In this document: piece by piece, positions 25,915-33,968 of the stretch
How the letters are laid out: every line of letters begins with the position of its first letter
How positions within the stretch are numbered: position 1 is the stretch's first letter
Assembly: GCF_024505145.1 (NCBI RefSeq)
Contig: NZ_JANIAA010000053.1
Span: forward strand, 1-55,017
Source of the DNA: Streptomyces rugosispiralis
GTDB lineage: Bacteria; Actinomycetota; Actinomycetes; Streptomycetales; Streptomycetaceae
Reading direction: 5' to 3'
DNA: 55,017 bases
Made by a program: the position numbers and the translations under genes
The notes under the pieces: model-generated
Seen by the model: the letters and a program-made list of their open reading frames with translations, nothing else
Database searches by the model: none
What the model was told of the DNA's origin: nothing

Positions 25915-25956
25915 GGAACGCCTCGGTGGCCATGTGCTCCCCGACCCCGACGGCCC

Positions 25957-26703
25957 CTACGCCCGCCGCCCGCCGTCGACCGACAGCGCGATCCCGGTGA
26001 CGTAGGACGCGGCGTCCGAGCAGAGCCAGACCGCCGCGGCCGCGGCCTCATGAGGCGTGGCCAGTCGGCCGAGTGGTGTGATCGCCTCCTGCATGGCGAG
26101 CATGTCGGTGCCGGCCGCCACCCTCTCCAACCCGGGAGTGCGGGTCGGGCCGGGGCAGACGGCGTTGACCCGGATGTCGCGCGGCGCGTAGTCGACCGCG
26201 GCGACCTTGGTGAGCCCGACGATGCCGTGTTTGGCGGCCACGTAGGCGGGAGCGCTCGGGATCGCGTACAGGCCGCCGTTGGAGGCGACGTTGACGATCG
26301 CGCCGCCGCCTTCGAGCAGGGGCAGCTCGTACTTCATGCACAGGAAGGTGCCGGCCAGGTTGACGTGGACCACGCGCTCGAACTCGTCCAGGGGCATCCG
26401 GTCGAGCTGCCGGTGGTGCGAGGACAGACCGGCGTTGTTCACGGCGAAATCGAGTCCACCGTAGGCCGCGACCGTGCGCTCGACGGCCTCCCGTACGGAC
26501 TGCTCGTCGGCGATGTCGACGCGGACGGACAGTGCCTCCCCGCCGTCCTTCCTGATCATCTCGGTGGTCTCGGCCGCCGTGCTCTCGTCGATGTCGAGCA
26601 CGGCGACCGCGGCGCCGGTCCGGGCGAACTCCAGCGCCGTGGCGCGGCCGATGCCACTTCCGGCGCCGGTGACCAGACCCACCTTCCGGGTCGTGTCGCT
26701 CAT
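25957..26703 (-). CDS. Short-chain dehydrogenase/reductase (classical SDR)
   Basis: 248 residues. Cofactor motif TGAGSGIG near residue 13, VLDID at the end of beta-2 (acidic residue favouring NAD), NNAG, and the catalytic set with Ser in NVASNGG and YVAAK (Tyr-x-x-x-Lys). PGPTRTPG and a C-terminal GIALSVDGG are typical of classical SDRs acting on alcohols, ketones or sugars. The ATG overlaps the stop of the preceding 105-residue gene by four bases, so the two are translationally coupled and probably serve one pathway. A LysR gene is divergent from the pair and likely regulates it. The substrate is unknown. Confidence 0.92.
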   Translation of the reverse strand: MSDTTRKVGLVTGAGSGIGRATALEFARTGAAVAVLDIDESTAAETTEMIRKDGGEALSVRVDIADEQSVREAVERTVAAYGGLDFAVNNAGLSSHHRQLDRMPLDEFERVVHVNLAGTFLCMKYELPLLEGGGAIVNVASNGGLYAIPSAPAYVAAKHGIVGLTKVAAVDYAPRDIRVNAVCPGPTRTPGLERVAAGTDMLAMQEAITPLGRLATPHEAAAAAVWLCSDAASYVTGIALSVDGGRRA

Positions 26704-27017
26704 ATCAGCGGCTCGTGGTTCGCCCAGGCGACCCTGTACGGGTGCCGCGACTGCCAGCGCTCGATCACCTCGTGCATACCGGGCGCGGTGAACGCCTTCG
26801 CCAGCGCTGCGGTGTCGGCCACGGCCACCTGCACGATCGCGGTCGCGATCAGCGCCGGAATGGCCTCCTCGCCGGGGACGGGAAGGTGGCGCCGGGTCAC
26901 GACCGAATGTACGAGGCCGGAGTCGAGCATGACCCGTTCGATGTCCGCGAGGTATTGGTCGAGTTCGGTTTCTGGTAGCGGCTGATCGAAGGAAACGATC
27001 ATCGTGTGGTAGATCAT
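26700..27017 (-). CDS. Small conserved-type protein (105 aa), possible ferredoxin-like-fold monooxygenase/isomerase
   Basis: 105 residues: MIYHTMIVSFDQPLPETELD at the N-terminus, then alternating strands and helices (SVVTRRHLPVPGEEAIPAL, IVQVAVADTAALAKAF, PGMHEVIERWQSRHPYRV). Length, the amphipathic strands and HEVIERW resemble Dabb/EthD/ABM-type alpha-beta barrel proteins, which act on small aromatic or ketone substrates as dimers, but no family signature is certain. First gene of a two-gene unit with the SDR (ATGA overlap). The Tyr-His near the start could be functional. The function is not assigned. Confidence 0.7.
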   Translation of the reverse strand: MIYHTMIVSFDQPLPETELDQYLADIERVMLDSGLVHSVVTRRHLPVPGEEAIPALIATAIVQVAVADTAALAKAFTAPGMHEVIERWQSRHPYRVAWANHEPLI

Positions 27018-27056
27018 GCCTCGATTTTTGGGGGTGCGTGCCGCCGGTGTCCAAGA

Positions 27057-27072
27057 CCGGTTCGGAAACCGG
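27057..27072. promoter_or_regulatory. Inverted repeat between divergent SDR operon and LysR gene
   Basis: CCGGTT, CGGA, AACCGG: perfect 6-bp arms. It sits in the 70-base divergent promoter region, 16 bases before the LysR ATG, and is the best candidate operator for that regulator. Confidence 0.55.
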
Positions 27073-27087
27073 CGATAACCTGGAGGC

Positions 27088-27987
27088 ATGATCGAACTGG
27101 AGACCCGCGAGCTCGAGTACTTCCTGGCGGTCGCCGACGAGTTGCACTTCGGCCGGGCCGCCGTCCGGCTCTCGATCGCCCAGCCGGCGCTCTCGAAGGC
27201 GATCCGGCGGATCGAGACCCGGCTCGGTGTCCCGCTCTTCCTCCGGTCCAGCCGGCGCGTCGAACTCACTCCGGCCGGGGAGGCGTTGCGGGAGCACGGG
27301 CGGCATGCGCTCAACGCGGTCGGCGCCGCCGTCCGGAACGCCCGGCGCGCCGGGGAGCCCCAGGCCCATCTGCGGCTTGTGATCAAGCCAGGGGGCGACG
27401 CCGGTCTGCTGTCCGGGATCCTGGCCGGGTACGCCGGCCGGCCCGACGCACGCCGGGTGGACATCCTGTTCAGCGGCCCCGCCGACCGCTCCGACTTCCT
27501 GCGCGACGGCCGGGCCGATGTCGGCCTGCTCTACGCGCCGTTCGACGATCTCGACGGCCTGGCTCACGAGACGCTGCACACCGAGGACCGCGTGGTCATC
27601 GTCCCGTCGGGGCACCGACTGGCCGGGCGCGCCGCGGTACACCTGTCCGACCTGGAGGGCGAGACGCTGCCGCGCTGGAAGGGGGTCCCCGGAGGCGACG
27701 GCACCGGGCCCGAGGTCGCCGACGTGGTCCAGATGCTCCACATGATCACGGTGAGCCGGATGATCGGGGTGCTGCCCCGCTCGCTGGTCGAACCGGTCCC
27801 GGCCGGCCTGGTCTGTGTCCCGGTGGCCGACGCGCCGCCCAGCCGCCTCGTGCTCGCCTGGAATGAACAGGACCGCCGGCCGCTGGTCGCGTCGTTCGTG
27901 GCGGCCGCGCTCACCGCCCGGGGCGGTTCCGAAACTCCCCGAAGGCCGCACACGACGGCAACCGAAGCGGCTGTGGCGGCGACTTGA
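27088..27987 (+). CDS. LysR-family transcriptional regulator
   Basis: 299 residues with ribosome site TGGAGG five bases before the ATG. The helix-turn-helix spans LEYFLAVADELHFGRAAVRL, SIAQPALSKAIRRIETRLG and LFLRSSRRVELTPAG. The effector-binding domain begins LRLVIKPGGDAGLLSGIL and resembles the BenM/CatM-like type. It is divergent from the SDR/105-residue operon and probably controls it in response to a pathway intermediate. The C-terminal 25 residues are low-complexity Thr/Ala. Confidence 0.92.
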   Translation: MIELETRELEYFLAVADELHFGRAAVRLSIAQPALSKAIRRIETRLGVPLFLRSSRRVELTPAGEALREHGRHALNAVGAAVRNARRAGEPQAHLRLVIKPGGDAGLLSGILAGYAGRPDARRVDILFSGPADRSDFLRDGRADVGLLYAPFDDLDGLAHETLHTEDRVVIVPSGHRLAGRAAVHLSDLEGETLPRWKGVPGGDGTGPEVADVVQMLHMITVSRMIGVLPRSLVEPVPAGLVCVPVADAPPSRLVLAWNEQDRRPLVASFVAAALTARGGSETPRRPHTTATEAAVAAT

Positions 27988-28024
27988 AGGCTGACAACTT
28001 GTCAGCCACTCAAGGGAGTTCACA

Positions 28025-28879
28025 GTGCGCTCATTCCTCGCGCGCCTGGCCACCGTGCTGGCCGCCTTGGCCGCGCTGGTCGCCGCGCCCGGTGTCGCGA
28101 CGGCCGCCCCGTCGCGGGTCGCCGACGACTGGAACCCGCCCGCGAACCTCGTACAGCCGCTGGGTGAGGTGTGGAACCACGTCGAGTCGACCTATCCGGA
28201 TCTCTACGGCTTCCGCAATTACGGCTGGGATCAGGTCATGGCCAACAGGGGAAGCGTCAACTACTGCGTCCGCTGGGAGTCGGACGCCCCGGTCAGCGCC
28301 GCGCTGCGCGACCAGATCCACGCCGCGCTGAAGAAGCAGTTCGCGAAGTGGATGGCGGCCATGGTGGAGAACGGCAAGGGCCACAACGCCTGGCCGTACA
28401 CCAGCGTCCCGGTCAACATCGTCGGCTGGGCGGTGAAGAACCGCTCGACGCTCCAGTGGACCGACAACTCGGTCGACATCTACGCCGGAAACCTCGACAG
28501 CGGTGGTGCCCCGCAGTGTTCCCCCGACTGCGGCCGCTTCTTCCACCAGGACGGCAACTACTCACGCTGCCCGGGCGGTGCGGCCCGCCACTACGACCAG
28601 TCGCTGTGGCTGACGAAGGGGTTCCAGGGCGGGGCCGGCGGGGACTGGGGCCAGCGCGTGGGACAGGAGTACTTCACCGGTGCGCTGAACCAGGAGAACA
28701 TCCACATCTACCTGCATGAAGTCGGCCACACCTTCGGCCTCGACGACTTCTACGACTGGAGCCCGACCGGCCAGTGCTGCTTCCTCATGAAGGCGGGCAG
28801 CGCCACGCAGATCACGGAGTTCGACACGTGGATGCTCCGTGACTTCTGGCGCCACCTGAAGAACCGCTACGGCCTCTGA
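28025..28879 (+). CDS. Secreted zinc metalloprotease-like protein (HExxHxxGxxD)
   Basis: 284 residues from a GTG start with ribosome site AAGGGAG. A Sec signal (MRSFLARLATVLAALAALVA) is probably cleaved after VATAA or nearby. The zinc site is HEVGHTFGLDDFYDW: two His, a general-base Glu and Asp/His-type third ligand in the HExxHxxGxxD arrangement. Five or more Cys in the mature part (QCSPDCG, RCPGG, QCC) suggest disulfides, consistent with an exported enzyme. Similar extracellular proteins occur in actinomycetes and fungi. The natural substrate is unknown. A strong terminator follows immediately. Expression may be independent of the LysR gene 37 bases upstream, although read-through is possible. 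Confidence 0.82.
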   Translation: MRSFLARLATVLAALAALVAAPGVATAAPSRVADDWNPPANLVQPLGEVWNHVESTYPDLYGFRNYGWDQVMANRGSVNYCVRWESDAPVSAALRDQIHAALKKQFAKWMAAMVENGKGHNAWPYTSVPVNIVGWAVKNRSTLQWTDNSVDIYAGNLDSGGAPQCSPDCGRFFHQDGNYSRCPGGAARHYDQSLWLTKGFQGGAGGDWGQRVGQEYFTGALNQENIHIYLHEVGHTFGLDDFYDWSPTGQCCFLMKAGSATQITEFDTWMLRDFWRHLKNRYGL

Positions 28880-28883
28880 GCGC

Positions 28884-28910
28884 TTCCCCTGCCCTTGGCG
28901 GGCAGGGGAA
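28884..28910. terminator. Hairpin terminator between metalloprotease and GH43 gene
   Basis: TTCCCCTGCCC, loop TTGGC, GGGCAGGGGAA: perfect 11-bp stem starting five bases after the metalloprotease stop. It could serve the convergent GH43 transcript too. The following 28911-29035 stretch contains no supported gene. Confidence 0.9.
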
Positions 28911-29035
28911 CTCGGCCCGCTCAGAAGTCGCATTCGCGACGCCAGGTGAGGCTGGTGATGGTGGCGTGGTCACCGGTGATCAACGTGTAGTCGCCCGGGG
29001 CCGGGGTTGAAGTGGAGACATCTGTCGTACGTCCG

Positions 29036-30814
29036 TTACGAGGAAGTCGGACCCACCCGGAACCAGTCGAACGCCGCCACATCGCCCGTGCCGCTGGTCG
29101 CCACGCCACCCGTGCGTCCGGTCGCCACGCCACCCGTGCCACCGGTCCCCGGACCGGTGGCGAAAAGCCCCAGCGTCGCCCCGATCCACTTGCCCGCCGT
29201 CGCCGGGAACGGCGCCCCGAGCGGTGTGAACCCCCGCCCGTCCACATCGGCCGCGAACTGGCACACCGCACCCGGCCGCACACTCACCCGGAGCCGTACG
29301 CCCGAACGCCCCCTCCGCAGCGGCACCGGCGTGACGGCGTCCACCTCGTCGGCGTCCTGGGCCGCGGTGCGGCATACGAGGACGGTCCGGTCACCGTCGT
29401 GGCGCAGGCCCACCCAGGCGTAGGTCCCGCCCAGGACCACCAGCCCGGCCCGGGACCCCGCCGTCGCGGTGGCCAGGCTCATCGACGTCGTCGCGGTGAA
29501 CGACTCGGCGGGCAGCCGCTGGCCCAGCACATTGGGCAGCAGCCGGAGGTCATCGCCGACCGGGCTCGGTCGGCAGACCAGCGCGAGCCGGCTCGGGAAG
29601 CGGCGCAGCGACCACCACGCCGGATCGGCGTTCGCCTGCCACATCCACTGCTTCCCCAGCTCCGCGCCGGTGAACTCGTCGCTGGTGGCCGGTGCGGTCA
29701 CCTCCGTCCGCCCGTTCACCCGCGGCTTGGTGTTCACCAGCACCGGCGCGCCCCGGCCGCTGCCGTCGTCGGTGCCCATCACCGGCCAGCCGTCCGTACG
29801 CCATCGCATCGGCTGGAGGTGTACCACCCGTCCGTACGCCCCGCGGTCCTGGAAGTGCAGGAACCAGTCCTCGCCGCCCTCGGTGGTCACCCACGCTCCC
29901 TGGTGCGGCCCGTTGACGGGGGTGTCGCCCTGGGCGAGCACGATGCGGTCCTCGTACGGGCCCCAGACGGAGCGGGAGCGGAACGCCGACTGCCAGCCGT
30001 TGGTGACGCCTCCGGCCGGGGCGAAGATCCAGTACCAGCCGTCCCGCTTGTAGAGCTTCGGGCCCTCCAGCGTGGTGTAGCCGGGCAGGTCATCGCCGTT
30101 GATCACGATCCGGCCCTCGTCGAGCAGAGCGGTCCCGTCCGGGCTCATCCGGTGCAGGGTCAGCCGGTTGTTGATGCCGCTGCGGCTCTTCGCCCACGCG
30201 TGGACCAGATACGCCTGCCCGTCGTCGTCCCACAGCGGACACGGGTCGATCAGCCCCTTGCCCGGTTTGACCGGGCGCGGTGTGCTCCAGGGCCCTCGCG
30301 GGTCGGTGGCGGTCACCATGAAGATCCCGAAGTCGGGATCGGGGTAGAAGATCCAGAACCTGCCGTCGTGATGGCGCAGGGCCGGGGCCCACACGCCTTC
30401 GCCGTGTCTGGGCTCGCTGAAGTGGTCCTTGGGCAGCAACTCGGTCAGGGCGTGTCCGATGACGGTCCAGTTGACCAGGTCGACCGACCGCAGCACGGGC
30501 AGCCCGGGAACGCGGTTGAAGGTGGAGGCGACCAGATAGAAGTACGGGCCCACCCGGATCGCGTCGGGGTCGGACCAGTCGGCGTTGAGCACGGGGTTCT
30601 GATAGCGCCCGTCGCCGAGGTCCGCCACCCAGGGCAGGTCCGCCCGGGACGGCTCCGGCCCGTCTGGCGTCACCGCGCCACCCGCCCCAAGTGGTCCGTG
30701 GGGCCCTGGTGTTGCCGAAGCCGGGGTGGTGCCGCCGATGGCGCCGAGCACCGTCGATCCGGCGACCGCGCCGAGGCCGGTCCGTAACACCTGCCTGCGA
30801 CCGTGTTCGCTCAA
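29036..30814 (-). CDS. Exported GH43 glycoside hydrolase (arabinofuranosidase/xylosidase type)
   Basis: 592 residues. The N-terminus carries twin Arg (EHGRRQVLRTGLGAVAG), a likely Tat signal, ending at PASATP. A five-bladed GH43 propeller begins YQNPVLNADWSDPDAI (catalytic-base Asp), continues LIDPCPLWDDDG (pKa-modulating Asp) and YTTLEGPKLYKRDGWY (general-acid Glu). A C-terminal beta-sandwich of the GH43 accessory type starts near SDEFTGAELGKQWMWQ. The last 30 residues include GTGGVATGRTGGVATSGTG, a short internal repeat. The expected action is release of arabinose or xylose from cell-wall polysaccharide. Divergent from the pectate lyase with a LacI-like palindrome between them. Confidence 0.92.
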   Translation of the reverse strand: MSEHGRRQVLRTGLGAVAGSTVLGAIGGTTPASATPGPHGPLGAGGAVTPDGPEPSRADLPWVADLGDGRYQNPVLNADWSDPDAIRVGPYFYLVASTFNRVPGLPVLRSVDLVNWTVIGHALTELLPKDHFSEPRHGEGVWAPALRHHDGRFWIFYPDPDFGIFMVTATDPRGPWSTPRPVKPGKGLIDPCPLWDDDGQAYLVHAWAKSRSGINNRLTLHRMSPDGTALLDEGRIVINGDDLPGYTTLEGPKLYKRDGWYWIFAPAGGVTNGWQSAFRSRSVWGPYEDRIVLAQGDTPVNGPHQGAWVTTEGGEDWFLHFQDRGAYGRVVHLQPMRWRTDGWPVMGTDDGSGRGAPVLVNTKPRVNGRTEVTAPATSDEFTGAELGKQWMWQANADPAWWSLRRFPSRLALVCRPSPVGDDLRLLPNVLGQRLPAESFTATTSMSLATATAGSRAGLVVLGGTYAWVGLRHDGDRTVLVCRTAAQDADEVDAVTPVPLRRGRSGVRLRVSVRPGAVCQFAADVDGRGFTPLGAPFPATAGKWIGATLGLFATGPGTGGTGGVATGRTGGVATSGTGDVAAFDWFRVGPTSS

Positions 30815-30855
30815 TGTTCCCTCCGGGGCGGCTCATGGGTGTGGTGCGTCCGTCG

Positions 30856-30867
30856 GCAAGCGCTTGC
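30856..30867. promoter_or_regulatory. LacI-family-type palindrome between GH43 and pectate lyase genes
   Basis: GCAAGCGCTTGC, a perfect 12-bp palindrome with central CG, inside CGGCAAGCGCTTGCTGCCG. This is the form recognised by LacI/GalR repressors of sugar-catabolic genes in actinomycetes. It lies 42 bases upstream of the GH43 ATG and 145 bases upstream of the pectate lyase ATG. No LacI gene is in the window. Confidence 0.75.
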
Positions 30868-31011
30868 TGCCGGAGTCTGTCAGCGCGTCGCGGCGTGGGC
30901 AAGACGGGGCCGGAATCCGCCACAGGACGATGGGCCCGTCCCGGCAACCTCCTGGTGCGCGGTGGCGACAGTCGCACGGCAGGAGTCGTCGAGCAGTGGG
31001 AGTGAGGGGCC

Positions 31012-32079
31012 ATGGAAGCCGAACGTCGAGGGGCGGGGCGCGGCAGGCGTCGTGTGCTGGGGGCGGTCGTCGGAGTTCTGACCTTGGCCGGCGCGGTCGC
31101 GCTGCCGGGGCAGGGAGCGTTCGCCGAGGGCGGGCGGGGACCGGCCGCCGCGTCCTGGAAAGCCGATGCCGCCGACGGTTTCGCCTCCGTCAACGCGCTG
31201 GGGCAGAACGGTACGTACGGGGGCCGGGACGGCCGTACGGTCACCGTGCGCACCCTCGCCGACCTCGAGAAGTACGCGACCGCGTCCGAGCCCTTCGTCA
31301 TCGTCGTGGCCGCGGCGATCACCATGGACCCCAAGGGCAAGGAGATCAAGGTCGCCTCGGACAAGACGATCGTGGGCTCGGGCACATCGGGCCAGATCGT
31401 GGGCGGTGGCTTCTTCCTCGGGCAGGGCGTGCACAACGTCATCATCAGGAATCTGACGATCCGTGACTCCTACGAGGGCACCTGGAACGACAAGGAGCAC
31501 GACTGGGACGCCATCCAGATGGACGGCGCCCACCATGTCTGGATCGATCACAACGAGCTGCGGCACATGGCCGACGGACTGATCGACAGCCGTAAGGACA
31601 CCACCTACCTCACGGTGTCCTGGAACCGGCTCCAGCAGAACAACAAGAGCTTCGGGATCGGCTGGACGGAGAACACCACGGCCGACATCACGATCCACCA
31701 CAACTGGTTCCGCGAGAGCGAGCAGCGCAACCCGTCCGCCGACAACATCGCCCACGCCCATCTGTACAACAACTACCTGCAGGACGACCCCGGCACGGAC
31801 ATCAACTCCTCCTACGGCAACTACGCCCGGGGGAACACCAGGATGGTGCTGGAGAACAGCTACTTCCAGGGCTTCGAGAGCCCCGTCATCAAGGACGCCA
31901 CCGCCACCCTGGTCCAGCGCGGCAACGTCTTCGTCAACACCTCCGGCCGCAACGAGAGCGGTGGCACCGCGTTCGACCCGAAGGCGTACTACTCCTACTC
32001 CCTCGACCCCGCCGACCGGGTGCCGTCCATCGTGGGCTCCGGCTCGGGCCCCACCTCGGCCATCGGCGCCACCGGCTGA
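31012..32079 (+). CDS. Secreted pectate lyase, polysaccharide lyase family 1
   Basis: 355 residues. A signal peptide (RRRVLGAVVGVLTLAGAVAL, twin Arg present) is probably cut near GAFAEG. The right-handed parallel beta-helix of PL1 follows, with the family's calcium/substrate markers: NLTIRDS, WDAIQMDGAHHVWIDHNEL (the VWIDH signature), DGLIDSRKDTTYLTVSWN and the Arg-containing FRESEQRNPSADN at the position of the catalytic Arg. Family activity is beta-elimination of polygalacturonate to unsaturated oligogalacturonides outside the cell. It is probably induced together with the divergent GH43 gene by loss of a LacI-type repressor from 30856-30867. No lectin domain is attached. Confidence 0.93.
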   Translation: MEAERRGAGRGRRRVLGAVVGVLTLAGAVALPGQGAFAEGGRGPAAASWKADAADGFASVNALGQNGTYGGRDGRTVTVRTLADLEKYATASEPFVIVVAAAITMDPKGKEIKVASDKTIVGSGTSGQIVGGGFFLGQGVHNVIIRNLTIRDSYEGTWNDKEHDWDAIQMDGAHHVWIDHNELRHMADGLIDSRKDTTYLTVSWNRLQQNNKSFGIGWTENTTADITIHHNWFRESEQRNPSADNIAHAHLYNNYLQDDPGTDINSSYGNYARGNTRMVLENSYFQGFESPVIKDATATLVQRGNVFVNTSGRNESGGTAFDPKAYYSYSLDPADRVPSIVGSGSGPTSAIGATG

Positions 32080-32092
32080 CGCGGCGCCGTCC

Positions 32093-33304
32093 TCATGGGG
32101 CGTCGGAGCCGTCGTAGCCGGGGAGGGTCAGCGCCGAATGCGCGTCCCGGCCCGCTCCGCTGAGTGCGGCCGACGGCTCGCGGAGCGCCCTGTTGCGCCG
32201 GGCCAGGTCCTCGGCGGTGCGAGGGGAGACGCCGGCGCCGCCTGTGCCGGCGAGGGCCTGGTTCATCTCCACGAACGACCGCACGGTGCGCTCGTACCCC
32301 TCGAAGGCGTCGTCGTGGTGGGCGTGTGCGGCCAGTTCACCGGCGAGGACGTACGCGCCGACCAGCGCCAGACTCGAGCCCTGGCCGGAGAAGAACGACG
32401 GCGCGTAGGCGGCGTCGCCGACCAGGGCGACCCGGCCCGTGGACCACCGTGGCATATGGATCTGGCTGACCACGTCGAAGAAGAGGTCGTCGCTGTCGCG
32501 CATGGCGGCGACCATGCGCGGAACCTCCCAGCCGTATCCGGAGAACACCTCGGCCACGAGGCCGCGCTGGGCGGCGGGGTCACGGAAGGCGTCGAAGGGC
32601 GGTTCGGGGCGCAGGAAGCTGAGGAAGGCGTGGACCCGGTCGTCGTCGCGGGGTGCGTAGAGGACGGCGGTCCGGCCCGGGACGTTCCAGGTGAGCCCCT
32701 CGTGCGCGAGCCCCAGGTGGTTGGGCATGGTGAATCCGGCGAAGCAGTGGTCGAGGTAGCGGTGGTAGCCCTCCTCGGGGCCGAAGGCCAGGCTCCTGGT
32801 GTGCGAATGGATGCCATCGGCGCCGATGACCAGGTCGAAGGTGCGCCGGGCACCGCCGCGGAAGGTCACGTCCACCCCGCCGTCGTGGTCGTGGAGGGTG
32901 GCGATGGAGTCGTTGAAGAGGATCTCGACGTCGTCACGGATGGCGCGGTAGAGGATCTCGGTGAGCTCTCCGCGCGGGATTTCGAGGTCATGGCCCTCCT
33001 CGCCGCCGGAGATGGCCTCGGGCCGGATGGCGGCGATCGGATCGCCCTGCTCGTCGAGAAAGGAGATCCGGCGGATGCCGACGTGGGCGTCCCGGAGCCG
33101 GGGGAGCACCCCCATCCGCCGGACCACCTCGACCGCGGTGCCGCGGATGTCGATGGGGTAGCCGCCACCGCGCGGTGCGGCCGCCTTCTCGACGAGGGTG
33201 ACCGCGAAGCCGTACCGGTGGAGCCAGTAGGCCAGCGCGGGACCGGCGATGCTGGCGCCGGAGACCAGGATCGTGCGCCGCGGTGCGGTGTTCATGGCGC
33301 CCAT
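32093..33304 (-). CDS. FAD-dependent monooxygenase (PHBH fold, TetX-like)
   Basis: 403 residues from ATG 33304, which has AGGAG six bases upstream; MNTAPRR at 33295 is less well placed. FAD motif ILVSGASIAGPALAYWLHR (GxSxxGxxxA), then the DG motif DLVIGADGIHS and the GD motif VALVGDAAYAPSFFSGQGSS, the three signatures of class A flavin monooxygenases. It should hydroxylate an aromatic or quinone-like small molecule, or inactivate a tetracycline-like drug, using NAD(P)H. It converges on the pectate lyase with 13 bases between stops. It is divergent from a MarR gene, and two copies of one operator lie in the 145-base gap, so it is almost certainly the target of that regulator. Confidence 0.92.
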   Translation of the reverse strand: MGAMNTAPRRTILVSGASIAGPALAYWLHRYGFAVTLVEKAAAPRGGGYPIDIRGTAVEVVRRMGVLPRLRDAHVGIRRISFLDEQGDPIAAIRPEAISGGEEGHDLEIPRGELTEILYRAIRDDVEILFNDSIATLHDHDGGVDVTFRGGARRTFDLVIGADGIHSHTRSLAFGPEEGYHRYLDHCFAGFTMPNHLGLAHEGLTWNVPGRTAVLYAPRDDDRVHAFLSFLRPEPPFDAFRDPAAQRGLVAEVFSGYGWEVPRMVAAMRDSDDLFFDVVSQIHMPRWSTGRVALVGDAAYAPSFFSGQGSSLALVGAYVLAGELAAHAHHDDAFEGYERTVRSFVEMNQALAGTGGAGVSPRTAEDLARRNRALREPSAALSGAGRDAHSALTLPGYDGSDAP

Positions 33305-33347
33305 GGGCGCTCCTCTCCGGCCCTCCCGCCGGGAGGGCTCCGGTCGC

Positions 33348-33364
33348 ATACCTAACTCAGGTAT
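33348..33364. promoter_or_regulatory. MarR operator copy 1
   Basis: ATACCTAACTCAGGTAT, perfect 6-bp arms ATACCT/AGGTAT around AACTC. Located 43 bases upstream of the FAD monooxygenase ATG. A small GC hairpin (CCCTCCCGCCGGGAGG, 33321-33336) lies between it and the gene. Confidence 0.85.
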
Positions 33365-33417
33365 CCTTTTTGATGGCGTGAAAAGCCCCGGGGATGCGGG
33401 GTCGATGAGAAGACTAT

Positions 33418-33434
33418 ATACCTAACTTAGGTAG
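33418..33434. promoter_or_regulatory. MarR operator copy 2
   Basis: ATACCTAACTTAGGTAG, differing from copy 1 in two bases. It lies 15 bases upstream of the MarR ATG and just before its ribosome site. The copies are 70 bases apart, so one probably controls each divergent gene. AT-rich TATATA directly precedes it. Confidence 0.85.
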
Positions 33435-33449
33435 ATGTGGAGGCAGGGC

Positions 33450-33968
33450 ATGACCGCCGAGGAACCGGAGGCCGGGCGGGGCGGCGACGGTGAACACGTC
33501 CTGCTGGCCATGCTGCCCCGGCTGACGCAGCTCAGCGGCGCCGTGAACCGGGGCCAGGTGGCCGAGCGCGCCATGGAGGCCGCCGGGCTGTCCGTGGACC
33601 GCCCCGCGATGACGGTGCTGGTCGCCCTGCACGTTGCGGGCACCCCACTGCGCGTGGGGGAGATCGCCGCGCGGATGCAGGTCGTCGGACCCCATGTCAC
33701 CCGACAGGTCAATGAGTTGGTGCGGCGGGGGCTGGTCCGCCGGGTCACCGATCCGGACGATCAGCGCGCCCGGCTCATCGAGCCGACCGCCGAGGGAGCG
33801 GCCGCGACCGAGCGCTATATGCGGACCGTCCTCGGCTGGTTCAGCGATGCCCTGACCGGCTGGAGCCCCCATGACCGTGAGGTCTTCGGCCGCCTGCTCG
33901 CACGCTTCGTCGACGACCTCACCGCCCACCTGGACTCCTTCGGCGACGGTGACGATCGGCACGTATGA
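33450..33968 (+). CDS. MarR-family transcriptional regulator
   Basis: 172 residues from ATG 33450 with GGAGG seven bases upstream. Winged helix: VGEIAARMQVVGPHVTRQVNEL as the helix-turn-helix (key part GPHVTRQVNEL), then RRGLVRRVTDPDDQRARLIEPT, the wing with the canonical DxRxRLxxxT pattern. The N-terminal helix LPRLTQLSGAVNRG and C-terminal helices form the dimerisation region. It probably represses itself and the divergent FAD monooxygenase through two near-identical operators and responds to the enzyme's substrate. Its 3' end overlaps the decayed 3' end of the monooxygenase pseudogene on the other strand by 50 bases. Confidence 0.93.
   Translation: MTAEEPEAGRGGDGEHVLLAMLPRLTQLSGAVNRGQVAERAMEAAGLSVDRPAMTVLVALHVAGTPLRVGEIAARMQVVGPHVTRQVNELVRRGLVRRVTDPDDQRARLIEPTAEGAAATERYMRTVLGWFSDALTGWSPHDREVFGRLLARFVDDLTAHLDSFGDGDDRHV

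Noticed and set aside
25785..26985. C-terminal extension of the methyltransferase frame to 26985
   Set aside because: It crosses tandem repeats and reads antisense to a clear SDR. The alternative ending at 25784 looks like a natural methyltransferase C-terminus.
28911..29035. Minus-strand tail reading TLITGDHATITSLTWRRECDF, with a stop at 28921, that looks like a protein C-terminus
   Set aside because: It is out of frame with the GH43 gene and has no matching upstream part. It could be a remnant of a lost gene, but the evidence is only about 30 residues.
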